A stretch of 64,000 bases of DNA from Sphingobacteriaceae bacterium. Lineage in GTDB: Bacteria > Bacteroidota > Bacteroidia > Sphingobacteriales > Sphingobacteriaceae. Of this stretch, positions 52,125 to 60,696 are shown in pieces; position 1 is the stretch's first letter, and every line of letters starts with the position of its first letter. Where the stretch lies: the NCBI GenBank assembly GCA_029266635.1, contig JAQSWM010000003.1, positions 1-64,000 of the forward strand, written 5' to 3'. The notes under the pieces were generated by a model that saw only the letters and a list, made by a program, of their open reading frames with translations, did no database searches and was not told the DNA's origin. The translations under genes were made by a program, and so were the position numbers.

Positions 52125-53603
52125 TTGAGAACGAATCGACCAACAGTCGCAGTTATTGGATCCGGATTCTCTGGATTATCTGCTGCCGCGATTTTAGCTT
52201 CGAACGGCTTTGATGTGCATGTTCTGGAGAAAAATTCGCAATTGGGAGGCAGAGCAAGGGCGTTGAGCGAACACGGGTTCACATTTGACATGGGGCCGAG
52301 CTGGTATTGGATGCCCGACGTGTTCGAAAAGTACTTCAACCGGTTTGGATATACAGCTTCCGATTTCTACGAACTCAAAAAACTTGACCCCGGTTTCGCC
52401 GTAATATTCGGAAAAGATGATGTGATGGATGTTCCGGCAGACTTCGACAGCCTCTGTGCTCTTTTCGAACAAACAGAAGCTGGCTCAGCTGAGAAGCTCA
52501 GGAAATTCATGGATGAAGCAGAATACAAGTACAATGCGGGCATGAACGATCTTGTGTACAAACCAGGGCTTTCCATAACTGAGTTTATGCGTTATGATTT
52601 AGCTAAGGATGTCTTCAGGTTACAGATATTCTCGTCTTTCAGCAAACATGTGCGTAGCAGGTTCAAAAATCCCAAGCTCATCTCGTTGCTTGAATTCCCG
52701 GTGCTCTTCCTTGGCGCTGCTCCCAAAGACACGCCCGCACTCTACAGCCTGATGAATTATTCGGGATTAAAGATTGGTACCTTTTACCCGATGGGTGGTT
52801 TCGCAAAGGTGGCTGATGCCTTCCGGCGAATAGCCGAAGAACAAGGCGCAAAAATCCACACGAACGCTACCGTTGAAAGCTTTGGCTGGAATGGGAATAG
52901 CATTTCAGGAGTGAATGCCGGCGGTTCTACGCTGCCTGTTAACGCGGTCATCGGCTCTGCCGACTACCATCATATTGAGCAGGAATTGCTTCCCGAAAGC
53001 TTCAGAACTTACTCAAAAAAGTACTGGGATAGCCGGGTGTTTGCCCCCTCTTGTCTTATTTTTTATCTGGGTATCAACAAACGAATCGCCAAGCTGCGGC
53101 ATCATAATTTATTCTTCGACGAAGACATCGAGCAACACACACAAGACATTTATACCGATAAGCAGTGGCCTGGCAAACCTTTATTTTACGTGTGTGTGCC
53201 ATCTAAAACCGACAGTTCTGTTGCGCCCGAGGGCTGCGAAAACATCTTCATCCTGATGCCAATAGCAGTAGGATTAACCGATGCTCCGGAAATTCGTGAT
53301 CATTATTATTCTCTGATCATGAAGCGGATAGAAGCTTTTGCAGGAGAGAAGATTTCCGAAAATGCTATTTTTAAGAAATCCTACTCCGTGTCAAATTTCG
53401 TACATGACTACAATGCGTACAAAGGGAATGCGTACGGGCTGGCAAACACGTTGCGGCAAACGGCTATATTGAAGCCGAAAATCCGCAGCAGGAAGGTAAG
53501 CAACCTTTTTTACGCAGGTCAGTTAACAGTTCCGGGACCGGGAGTTCCACCCGCAATAATCTCCGGGCAGGTTGCTGCCGCCGAAGTTTTAAAATCGATG
53601 TAA
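52125..53603 (+). CDS. crtI: phytoene desaturase CrtI
   Basis: 492 residues, TTG start (MRTNRP) as no ATG lies near. FAD-binding IGSGFSGLSAAAILASNGF (11-29), LEKNSQLGGRA, and C-terminal FAD motif FYAGQLTVPGPGVPPAIISG. Converts colourless phytoene to lycopene by four desaturations. First gene of a seven-gene carotenoid operon. Promoter not seen with certainty. Confidence 0.95.
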   Translation: MRTNRPTVAVIGSGFSGLSAAAILASNGFDVHVLEKNSQLGGRARALSEHGFTFDMGPSWYWMPDVFEKYFNRFGYTASDFYELKKLDPGFAVIFGKDDVMDVPADFDSLCALFEQTEAGSAEKLRKFMDEAEYKYNAGMNDLVYKPGLSITEFMRYDLAKDVFRLQIFSSFSKHVRSRFKNPKLISLLEFPVLFLGAAPKDTPALYSLMNYSGLKIGTFYPMGGFAKVADAFRRIAEEQGAKIHTNATVESFGWNGNSISGVNAGGSTLPVNAVIGSADYHHIEQELLPESFRTYSKKYWDSRVFAPSCLIFYLGINKRIAKLRHHNLFFDEDIEQHTQDIYTDKQWPGKPLFYVCVPSKTDSSVAPEGCENIFILMPIAVGLTDAPEIRDHYYSLIMKRIEAFAGEKISENAIFKKSYSVSNFVHDYNAYKGNAYGLANTLRQTAILKPKIRSRKVSNLFYAGQLTVPGPGVPPAIISGQVAAAEVLKSM

Positions 53604-53607
53604 AAGC

Positions 53608-54444
53608 ATGAAGGAGATTTTCGACACAGTTTCTGCAAGCTGCAGCAAAACAACCACACGGGCATACAGCACCAGCTTCTCACTTGGCATTTACTTTTTG
53701 AGCCGAAAGCTTCACCGCCCTATTTATGGCATTTACGGATTTGTGAGGCTGGCGGATGAGATAGTAGACAGTTTTCATGATTTTGATAAAAAATATCTTC
53801 TTGAAAAGTTCCGGGCTGATACGCAAGAGGCAATTGCTTCGCGAATTAGCATAAACCCGATTCTGAACAGTTTTCAGGAAGCCGTACATCAGTACAACAT
53901 TGAGTGGGAGCTGATTGATACCTTTCTGAAAAGCATGGAAATGGACCTCCATCAGAGCCAATACACCCGCGAACACTACCAGGAATATATTTTAGGCTCT
54001 GCTGAAGTTGTTGGCTTGATGTGCCTTCGGGTATTCACCGACGGGAATGCCGATCAATATGAAGAATTGAAGCCGTACGCCATGAAGCTGGGCTCGGCTT
54101 TTCAGAAGGTGAACTTTTTACGCGATGTCAGTGCCGATTACCATGTGCTGGGCCGCACCTATTTTCCGAACGTGAATTTCGAAACCTTCTCTTTGCAGCA
54201 AAAGGAACAAATTCAGGAGGAGATTGAAGCCGAATTTAACCAAGCTTTGATCGGCATCAGGAAACTTCCATTATCTGCCCGCCGTGGCGTGTACGTGGCA
54301 TACGTGTACTACCGGAAGCTGTTTAACAGGATCAAAAAACTTCCTGCGGAAAATGTGATGAGCACCCGTGTGCGCATCGACAACATGAACAAAATAGGGC
54401 TGATGTTCGGTTCGTTAGTAAAGCATCAGCTTAATTCCTTATGA
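53608..54444 (+). CDS. crtB: phytoene synthase CrtB
   Basis: 278 residues. Condenses two geranylgeranyl diphosphates to phytoene. First Asp motif in LADEIVDSF (Asp50, Asp54); second motif in KVNFLRDVSADYHVLGRTYFP. All-helical squalene/phytoene synthase family. 4 bases downstream of crtI. Confidence 0.95.
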   Translation: MKEIFDTVSASCSKTTTRAYSTSFSLGIYFLSRKLHRPIYGIYGFVRLADEIVDSFHDFDKKYLLEKFRADTQEAIASRISINPILNSFQEAVHQYNIEWELIDTFLKSMEMDLHQSQYTREHYQEYILGSAEVVGLMCLRVFTDGNADQYEELKPYAMKLGSAFQKVNFLRDVSADYHVLGRTYFPNVNFETFSLQQKEQIQEEIEAEFNQALIGIRKLPLSARRGVYVAYVYYRKLFNRIKKLPAENVMSTRVRIDNMNKIGLMFGSLVKHQLNSL

Positions 54445-54929
54445 TTTTAGCGTTTATCCTAACGGCTTTTCTGGCGGGCACCGACACTGAAGCTTCATTG
54501 CTGGAGCTTCGGAAGATGTATTATGCTGCGAGCGTAGATAAAGAAGCTGCTAAACGCTTTCTCACTGTTGTAAACGAACAGAAATCGCAAGCAGTAACTG
54601 TTCAGGCGTATAGGGCAATGGCCTATATGCTGCAGGCCAAGTACGCTTTCAATCCGTACGCTAAAATGAGCAACTTTAAAACAGGCCGCGAGATTTTGGA
54701 GAAAGCGGTGCAGCGTGCACCCTCAAATGCTGAGCTTAGGTTTTTAAGATTCAGCATTCAGACGAATGCACCTTTTTTTCTAAACTATTCTTCAAACATT
54801 AGCAGCGACAAGCAGGCAATTTTGAGAGGTTGGAAAGAGATTAACGATGCGGATCTTAAAAGCCGGATCAAAAATTATATGTTAGCTTCGAGTGAGTGCA
54901 ACGAACATGAAAAATCGGTATTCAGATAG
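54441..54929 (+). CDS. conserved-looking hypothetical gene in the carotenoid operon
   Basis: 162 residues. Starts with an N-terminal hydrophobic segment (MILAFILTAFLAGTD) and continues as helical repeats (YAASVDKEAAKRFLTVVNE, VQAYRAMAYMLQAKYAFNPY, REILEKAVQRAPSNAELRF), TPR-like. Overlaps crtB by 4 bases and idi by 23, so it is translationally coupled within the operon. Homologues in similar operons are known to me only vaguely; function unassigned. Confidence 0.7.
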   Translation: MILAFILTAFLAGTDTEASLLELRKMYYAASVDKEAAKRFLTVVNEQKSQAVTVQAYRAMAYMLQAKYAFNPYAKMSNFKTGREILEKAVQRAPSNAELRFLRFSIQTNAPFFLNYSSNISSDKQAILRGWKEINDADLKSRIKNYMLASSECNEHEKSVFR

Positions 54930-55449
54930 CGAAGAGGTGGTGCTGGTGGACGAGTTCGATAACGAGATCGGGCTCATGCCGAAGTTAGAAGCCCACAAAC
55001 TTGGTCTGCTGCACCGGGCTTTTTCTGTTTTCATCTACAACAAAAAAAGCGAGCTTCTTCTCCAGCGCAGAGCCGATGGCAAATATCACTCACCCGGGCT
55101 CTGGTCTAACACTTGCTGCAGCCATCCCCGACAGGGAGAAACTCCTGCCGATGCCGCAAGCCGCCGCCTTTATGAAGAAATGGGCATGACGTGCGAGCTG
55201 ACAAAAGCTTTTCATTTCACCTACCGAAGTGAGTTTTCGAACGGGCTAATTGAAAACGAGTTTGATCACGTGTTTTTTGGAACCACAGACGAGCAGCCGA
55301 ATCCAAATCCTGACGAAGTAAGCGCCTGGAAATACATTGCGGAAGACGAACTAACAACTGATATAGCCGCAAACCCGGGCTCTTACACCGAGTGGCTAAA
55401 GATTGCGTTCGAGAAAACTTCTGCGAAGTACGCCAAACAAAAAAGTTAG
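54907..55449 (+). CDS. idi: isopentenyl-diphosphate delta-isomerase Idi
   Basis: 180 residues from ATG 54907 (MKNRYSDSEE); a GTG at 54892 would extend it. Type I Nudix isomerase, IPP to DMAPP. Active-site Cys in WSNTCCSHPRQGE and Glu in FDHVFFG..YEE segments (RLYEEMGM). Supplies the C5 units for carotenoids. Confidence 0.94.
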   Translation: MKNRYSDSEEVVLVDEFDNEIGLMPKLEAHKLGLLHRAFSVFIYNKKSELLLQRRADGKYHSPGLWSNTCCSHPRQGETPADAASRRLYEEMGMTCELTKAFHFTYRSEFSNGLIENEFDHVFFGTTDEQPNPNPDEVSAWKYIAEDELTTDIAANPGSYTEWLKIAFEKTSAKYAKQKS

Positions 55450-55473
55450 TTCCTGCATTAACACAAACACTAT

Positions 55474-55947
55474 ATGGAACCGTGGATATTTAACTTGTTG
55501 ATTGTGCTGGCAAGCTTTTTCATGATGGAATGTGTGGCATGGCTGGCGCATAAATACATCATGCACGGGCTTCTCTGGTCATTGCACCACGACCACCACA
55601 AACGCGATGACGGTAATTTTTTTGAAAAGAATGATTTCTTCTTCCTCATCTTCGCCATTCCAGGGATAATTTGCCTGTTTGTTGGTTTAAGCCAAGGTTA
55701 TAGCTACCCATTTTGGATTGGAATCGGGATTACACTGTATGGCCTTGCCTATTTCCTCGTGCACGATATCTTCATTCACCAGCGCTTTAAAATGTTCCGG
55801 AACAGCAATTCTATCTACTTGCTTGCCTTGCGGCGAGCTCACAAATCGCATCACAAGCATCTGGACAAACACGATGGCGAGTGCTTTGGGATGTTGTGGG
55901 TGCCGATTAAATATTTAAAAGAAGCGAAGAAAACAGTCAGGCAATGA
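55474..55947 (+). CDS. crtZ: beta-carotene hydroxylase CrtZ
   Basis: 157 residues, membrane-bound di-iron enzyme of the fatty-acid hydroxylase superfamily. His boxes HKYIMHG (26-32), HHDHHK (38-43), HDIFIHQR (about 97-104) and HKSHHKHLDKH (about 127-137). Hydroxylates beta-ionone rings at C3, beta-carotene to zeaxanthin. Overlaps crtY by 4 bases. Confidence 0.94.
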   Translation: MEPWIFNLLIVLASFFMMECVAWLAHKYIMHGLLWSLHHDHHKRDDGNFFEKNDFFFLIFAIPGIICLFVGLSQGYSYPFWIGIGITLYGLAYFLVHDIFIHQRFKMFRNSNSIYLLALRRAHKSHHKHLDKHDGECFGMLWVPIKYLKEAKKTVRQ

Positions 55948-56657
55948 AGTGGCTATACTTGCTGGTGAACTTCTGTGCTTTCATCGTTCCTTTCATCTTC
56001 TCGTTTCATCCCAAACTCGCATTCTACAAACAGTGGAAGTATTTATGGCCGGCAATTGCGCTCTCAGCAATTCCGTTTTTAGTTTGGGATGCATACTTCA
56101 CCAGCATAGGTGTTTGGGGATTTAACAGCAGGTATACTTTAGGTTTTCGAGTGCTGGAGCTTCCGATTGAGGAGATACTCTTTTTTGTGTGTATTCCGTA
56201 CTCCTGCCTCTTCACGTACCATTGCTTCAGTGTCTTGATAGAAAAGGATTACTTTTCACCTGCAAAAAACATCGTGACGTGGGTTTTGATTATCGGCTTA
56301 CTAGTGTCGGGCTTGGTTTTCATTGATCGCCTCTACCCGGCTGTTACGTTTTTGATGCTGGCTGTGGTTTTAATCCTCACACAATTGTTGATCAAACCAG
56401 TTTGGCTTAGCCGATTTTACTTCAGCTATATGGTATTGCTTATTCCATTTTGCCTAGTGAATGGCGTGCTTACGGGTACGGGTTTAGAAGAACCAGTGGT
56501 CTGGTACAACAACCTCGAGAACCTCGGCATAAGAATTCTTACTATACCCGTTGAAGATGTATTTTACGGGATGTTGTTGATTTTGCTGAATACGCTGATT
56601 TATGAATACTTCAGAAAGCGCAAGGGAGAACAAACGCATCCTCATCTTTCCGTTTAA
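55944..56657 (+). CDS. lycopene cyclase, fused CrtYc-CrtYd type
   Basis: 237 residues, about seven predicted membrane helices. Two conserved acidic motifs, one per half: LPIEEILFFVCIPYSCLF (about 70-87) and PVEDVFYGMLLILLNTLIYE (about 200-219), matching the motifs of heterodimeric c and d cyclases in Gram-positives and the fused form in Bacteroidota and archaea. Closes both ends of lycopene to beta-rings. Confidence 0.9.
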   Translation: MKWLYLLVNFCAFIVPFIFSFHPKLAFYKQWKYLWPAIALSAIPFLVWDAYFTSIGVWGFNSRYTLGFRVLELPIEEILFFVCIPYSCLFTYHCFSVLIEKDYFSPAKNIVTWVLIIGLLVSGLVFIDRLYPAVTFLMLAVVLILTQLLIKPVWLSRFYFSYMVLLIPFCLVNGVLTGTGLEEPVVWYNNLENLGIRILTIPVEDVFYGMLLILLNTLIYEYFRKRKGEQTHPHLSV

Positions 56658-57753
56658 TCTTCTTTCGCATTACCTGCGATGTTTGGTGCTTGCCGGTCGC
56701 TATCGCGATAACGGCTACGAAGTGCTGTTTCTGCATTCCGAAGAGTATATTACCCACATCCGCGAACATGGTTATGAAACTTTCAGAGCGGATCAGTTTG
56801 ATTCAGCATATGTGATGCAATGTTCTGCTAAGTTCAGTTTCGGATGGCTCAACCAGAAAGACATCGAACGAGTTTACCTATCGCAGAAGCAAGCCATAGA
56901 GCAGTATAAGCCGGAGTTTGTCATCGGTGACATGGCTCCATGCCTGAAGATGGCAGCAGAGGCTAGTTCATCAAAATACGTTGCCTTGATGAACGGGTAC
57001 ATGAGCCGTTATTACGCTCATGTGCGGGAGCTTTCAAGAACTCATCCGGCTTATAAGTACTTAAGCAAGTTGCCGGAGAAGTGGGCGGACTCTATCACAA
57101 GCTTAGCTGAAAAGCGGGCATTCAGGAAAGTGCATCAGCCATTTGACCGGTTGAGAAAGCAATATGGCTTGAAAAAGGTAGGTGATTTTCTGGCTGAGAT
57201 GGAAGGCGACGAAAACCTGATCTGCGATTTACCAAAGCTTTTTCCTCAGCTTACTTTGCCGGATAATTATAGGTTTATTGATCCTTTGATGTATAAGCCA
57301 AATGGGCTGGACAGCAAGTGGATTCCAGAATTAGACACTTCTAAACACATCATTTGCGTGTGTATGGGTAGTAGCGGCGACTGGCAGCAGCTTGCTTTTC
57401 TGAACAAACCGGAGTTTAGTGAGTACACCATCATCACAGCGGGCGACAAAGAGGGGGTACTTGCGGGCTCGCACATCTGTTCCAGGGATTTTGTATATCT
57501 CGATGAGCTTTTGCCTAAATGCAGCCTGCTGATTTGCCACGGCGGCAACGGAACTATTTACGCGGGCCTGAAAGCTGGATTATTCATGCTATGTGTAAGC
57601 AGCCATTTTGAACAGGAATGGAATATCCATGCCCTGGAACGCATAGGGTATGGAAAATCAGCAAACGGTTTTGATCCGGAAGATTGGAAAAAAGAGCTAA
57701 CGTTAGCGATGCGGTTTGAAAACAGCCCCGTTTGCCTAAGAGAGGCTTTTTAA
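56602..57753 (+). CDS. glycosyltransferase, UDP-sugar type (candidate carotenoid glucosyltransferase)
   Basis: 383 residues. N-terminal LIFPFNLLSHYLRCLVLAGRYR and the C-terminal donor-binding region SLLICHGGNGTIYAGLKAG with FEQEWNIHALERIGYG are typical of the GT1 family (as in CrtX). Located last in the carotenoid operon after crtZ and crtY, so it could glucosylate zeaxanthin, but acceptor is inferred. Start ATG at 56602 lies 56 bases inside crtY in another frame. Confidence 0.8.
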   Translation: MNTSESARENKRILIFPFNLLSHYLRCLVLAGRYRDNGYEVLFLHSEEYITHIREHGYETFRADQFDSAYVMQCSAKFSFGWLNQKDIERVYLSQKQAIEQYKPEFVIGDMAPCLKMAAEASSSKYVALMNGYMSRYYAHVRELSRTHPAYKYLSKLPEKWADSITSLAEKRAFRKVHQPFDRLRKQYGLKKVGDFLAEMEGDENLICDLPKLFPQLTLPDNYRFIDPLMYKPNGLDSKWIPELDTSKHIICVCMGSSGDWQQLAFLNKPEFSEYTIITAGDKEGVLAGSHICSRDFVYLDELLPKCSLLICHGGNGTIYAGLKAGLFMLCVSSHFEQEWNIHALERIGYGKSANGFDPEDWKKELTLAMRFENSPVCLREAF

Positions 57754-58193
57754 AACTGAAATACTGCCTCCTTAGTTCGCACTTTACCAGGCAATTCCCT
57801 ACTGGTTACCACATCTTTTTGATCGTAGAACTGGGGCATCCTGAACTCAGCCCGATAAAGATTGCCCTTCAAAAAAGCAGAATCAGGCGTAAAGATAATC
57901 TGATCAGCCATCGCTTTATACCTGCCCGGCAGAGGCTTTTCCAGTCCGATCAACTGTTCATCGCTTGCTTGTTTGTACACGGCGAAAATTGATTCAAGCT
58001 GATCCTGCGTCAGGGAATCATCTTGAATGGCTTGAAGCACATCATGATCAAGCCCTTTTAAAACAATTTCAGAACTATCAGCATTTAACTGAAACTGTAC
58101 GGATGCGGCCGTGTTTTCCTGTTTGGAGTTGTTGCCGCATGCCAAAAGTATCGCCGAAAGGCAAAAAACTAAATATTTAAACTGTTTTAACAT
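57750..58193 (-). CDS. lipoprotein of unknown function
   Basis: 147 residues from ATG 58193 (MLKQFKYLVFCLSAILLAC, lipobox ILLAC then GNNSK). Mature part rich in Gln, Asp, Lys; a region LPGRYKAMADQIIFTPDSAFLKGNLYRAEF could bind. No family recognised. Tail-to-tail with the glycosyltransferase, the stops sharing TTAA. Its start codon overlaps the start of the divergent neighbour. Confidence 0.6.
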   Translation of the reverse strand: MLKQFKYLVFCLSAILLACGNNSKQENTAASVQFQLNADSSEIVLKGLDHDVLQAIQDDSLTQDQLESIFAVYKQASDEQLIGLEKPLPGRYKAMADQIIFTPDSAFLKGNLYRAEFRMPQFYDQKDVVTSRELPGKVRTKEAVFQF

Positions 58194-58536
58194 GAGGCTT
58201 ATAATAGAAATTTTATTGATGGGCGTGGCTGTTTCAGTTGCTGCCTTCCTGATTCCCGGAGTTAGTGTAGATGGGTTTTTAAGCGCCATCATTGCCGGCA
58301 TCTTAATCGCTCTGGTGAACGCCACAATAGGGACCATTTTGCGCATCCTCACCTTCCCGGTCACAATCCTGACCTTAGGCTTATTCTCCTTTATCATCAC
58401 TGTACTGATGGTCTTGCTTGTTGATAGGTTTATGGATGGGTTCAATACTTCCGGCTTCTTCTCTGCCATGTTGTTTGCCATCGTTCTTGCGTTGATCAAA
58501 ATGGTGTTTGGTGCGTTGAGTAGCGACACTAAGTAA
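58192..58536 (+). CDS. phage holin family / YvlD-type membrane protein
   Basis: 114 residues with four predicted helices (IIEILLMGVAVSVAAFLIPG, GFLSAIIAGILIALVNATIG, ILTLGLFSFIITVLMVLLV, FSAMLFAIVLALIKMVFG). Matches the PF04020-type small membrane proteins; function unclear despite the name. Start codon sits in CATG, shared with the divergent lipoprotein gene on the other strand. Confidence 0.75.
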   Translation: MRLIIEILLMGVAVSVAAFLIPGVSVDGFLSAIIAGILIALVNATIGTILRILTFPVTILTLGLFSFIITVLMVLLVDRFMDGFNTSGFFSAMLFAIVLALIKMVFGALSSDTK

Positions 58537-58590
58537 CTGAGGACAAAGAAAGATAAGGAGCAAAGGATCATGTTCCTGTTATCCTGTAAT

Positions 58591-60693
58591 TTACCAGCCG
58601 CTCAAAGCTTTCATTACGCTGGGCGCTTTATCTTTTGATGCCTTTTCCAGAACTTCGGAGTTGTCTTGATTTTTGAATAACCTTTTCAAGATTGCTATTG
58701 CAGCCGCCCGCACATACGAACGCTCATCCGAAACAGCCATAACCTTCAGGCGCTCATACACCGAGTTTCTTTGTTCAACGCTTAGCAGCGGAACAAAGTC
58801 GACGGCAAGCTTACGAATGTACCAGTTCTGGTCGCCTAAAGCCTTAACCATCTCCTGCCTCGCTGCTTTCTCGCCACTATTCTTTTTAAAGAAGTTAATA
58901 GCCTCCAGCCTGTCCAGAAACAAAGGTGCGAACTCGTATTGGAATACATATTCGCTCAGGCTCTTCTCTTCGGTTTTTTCGCATAGCAAATATTTCTCTG
59001 CATCTACATTAACAAGTTTAGGCCGCTGGTGTACAGGAAACGTGAACGTTTGCTCCTGCTTTTCCAGTACTATTTGCTTACGGTCTGGCTTTGTGCCTGT
59101 ATAAATATCAATGGCCATCGGAAGCTTGTACAGGGGTGTTGTAGAAAGATCCTGTAGTTGACTAATGGTCACTTTCACTTGTGATGACGCCTCATCATAA
59201 TGGCTTGCGATGTTCAGCTTCGGATGCCCGGATGCGAGGAACCATTGATTGAAAAACCAATGAAGATCCTGACCTGTCACTTCCTCAAACACCAGCCTCA
59301 GATCATCAATCTCTGCAGTTTGATAAGCGTGGCGAGTTAGGTAAAGATTGAGAGCCTTGAAGAAGGCATCATCGCCAACCGTTTTGCGCAACATGTGCAA
59401 AATACGGGCTCCCTTTTCATACGTTACATTATCGAACATCTCGTCCTGATGCTCATAATGGTATCTGATCACATCTTTGAGGTGGTTCTGTGGATTGCTC
59501 AAATAAGCCTGCTGATCCTTTAACCCATAGTAATCGGCGTAATCGCGGCCATGCTTGTATTCATTCCAGAGGTACTCGCCGTAAGCTGCAAAAGATTCGT
59601 TTAAGGGGAGATTAGCCCAGGACTCGGCTGTCACATAATCGCCAAACCAATGATGGAACAATTCGTGAGAAATAATCTCTTCGTAATTCTCATCGAGATA
59701 CTCGCCTTCTGTCATGTTCATCCGGTCGAAAAGAACGGTTGCTGTTGTGTTTTCCATCGCACCGCTCACAAAATCCCGCACTACAATCTGCGAATACTTT
59801 TCCCAGGGATATTCCAAGCTTAATTTTTTGGAAAAAACTTCCATCATTTCAGGCGTCTTTCCGAATATCAGCCTGGCATTTGCCGCGAATTTCGGTTCCA
59901 TGTAGTAGCTCACCTCTTTATTCCGCCAGGTATCTGTAGTTTTCACAAAATCGCCGGCGGCTATCATGGTGAGGTAAGTGGAATGGGGTTTTTCCAGGCG
60001 CCAGGTGTCTGTGCGTGTGCCATCCGAATTTTCTGAAGATTGCCTGAGCAAACCATTGGAAAGGGTTTTCATGGTGTCGGGGACAGTGAGGCTGATTTCC
60101 TGCTCCATTTTTTCCTGAGGCCCATTGATAGTTGGAAACCAGGTAGAATTGCATTCAGATTCGCCTTGCGACCATAATTGCCGCGGCACATCCTTGTCTT
60201 TCCGGGTAGGATTGATAAAATACAAGCCACGCGAATCGGCTGAATTGATATCAACGCCTGTTTTCAGCTTGTTGGGCATCGCAACATAATCCACGAAAAG
60301 AGTATAGTTTTCGTCGCGGCTATAAAGTTTGTCAAGCTGTATCGCGATAGCTTTTCCATCGTACGAATAATTCAACGGAAGCTTTCTTTGGTCCCTAATC
60401 ACCGCTACCTGATTGATCCTGAAGCCTTGTGCATCTAAAATAACCTGATTAGATGGGTAGAAATACGGCTTTGCCTTGATGTAGGCTTTACCTATCACGA
60501 AAGCGCTATCCCAGTTAAAACTTAACTCAAGTTTTGTGTTCAGGATATCTGTTGTTTTGGGATATGAGCCGCGAAAAGGCTTTTCAGGTTGTTGCTGCAG
60601 GATGGGCTTGACGATGGCAGTATTCTGCATCGGGCGGCAAAAACTCAGAAAAATAATGGTCGCGAAGCCGCAGGCAATTCTCCAACAGCGCAT
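58591..60693 (-). CDS. M1 family zinc aminopeptidase
   Basis: 700 residues. N-terminal lipobox-like LSFC and then an M1 beta-saddle. GAMEN at 311-315, HELFH at 343-347 and Glu366 as third zinc ligand (spacing HExxH-x18-E correct). C-terminal HEAT-like helical repeats about 600-700. Likely lipoprotein exopeptidase for nutrient peptides. Followed by the TlpA gene upstream with 3 bases spacing. Confidence 0.93.
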   Translation of the reverse strand: MRCWRIACGFATIIFLSFCRPMQNTAIVKPILQQQPEKPFRGSYPKTTDILNTKLELSFNWDSAFVIGKAYIKAKPYFYPSNQVILDAQGFRINQVAVIRDQRKLPLNYSYDGKAIAIQLDKLYSRDENYTLFVDYVAMPNKLKTGVDINSADSRGLYFINPTRKDKDVPRQLWSQGESECNSTWFPTINGPQEKMEQEISLTVPDTMKTLSNGLLRQSSENSDGTRTDTWRLEKPHSTYLTMIAAGDFVKTTDTWRNKEVSYYMEPKFAANARLIFGKTPEMMEVFSKKLSLEYPWEKYSQIVVRDFVSGAMENTTATVLFDRMNMTEGEYLDENYEEIISHELFHHWFGDYVTAESWANLPLNESFAAYGEYLWNEYKHGRDYADYYGLKDQQAYLSNPQNHLKDVIRYHYEHQDEMFDNVTYEKGARILHMLRKTVGDDAFFKALNLYLTRHAYQTAEIDDLRLVFEEVTGQDLHWFFNQWFLASGHPKLNIASHYDEASSQVKVTISQLQDLSTTPLYKLPMAIDIYTGTKPDRKQIVLEKQEQTFTFPVHQRPKLVNVDAEKYLLCEKTEEKSLSEYVFQYEFAPLFLDRLEAINFFKKNSGEKAARQEMVKALGDQNWYIRKLAVDFVPLLSVEQRNSVYERLKVMAVSDERSYVRAAAIAILKRLFKNQDNSEVLEKASKDKAPSVMKALSGW

Positions 60694-60696
60694 AGG

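Noticed and set aside
58194-58571. N-terminal extension of the lipoprotein gene on the minus strand
   Set aside because: It would be antisense to the holin-like gene and would hide the signal peptide and lipobox that start at 58193.
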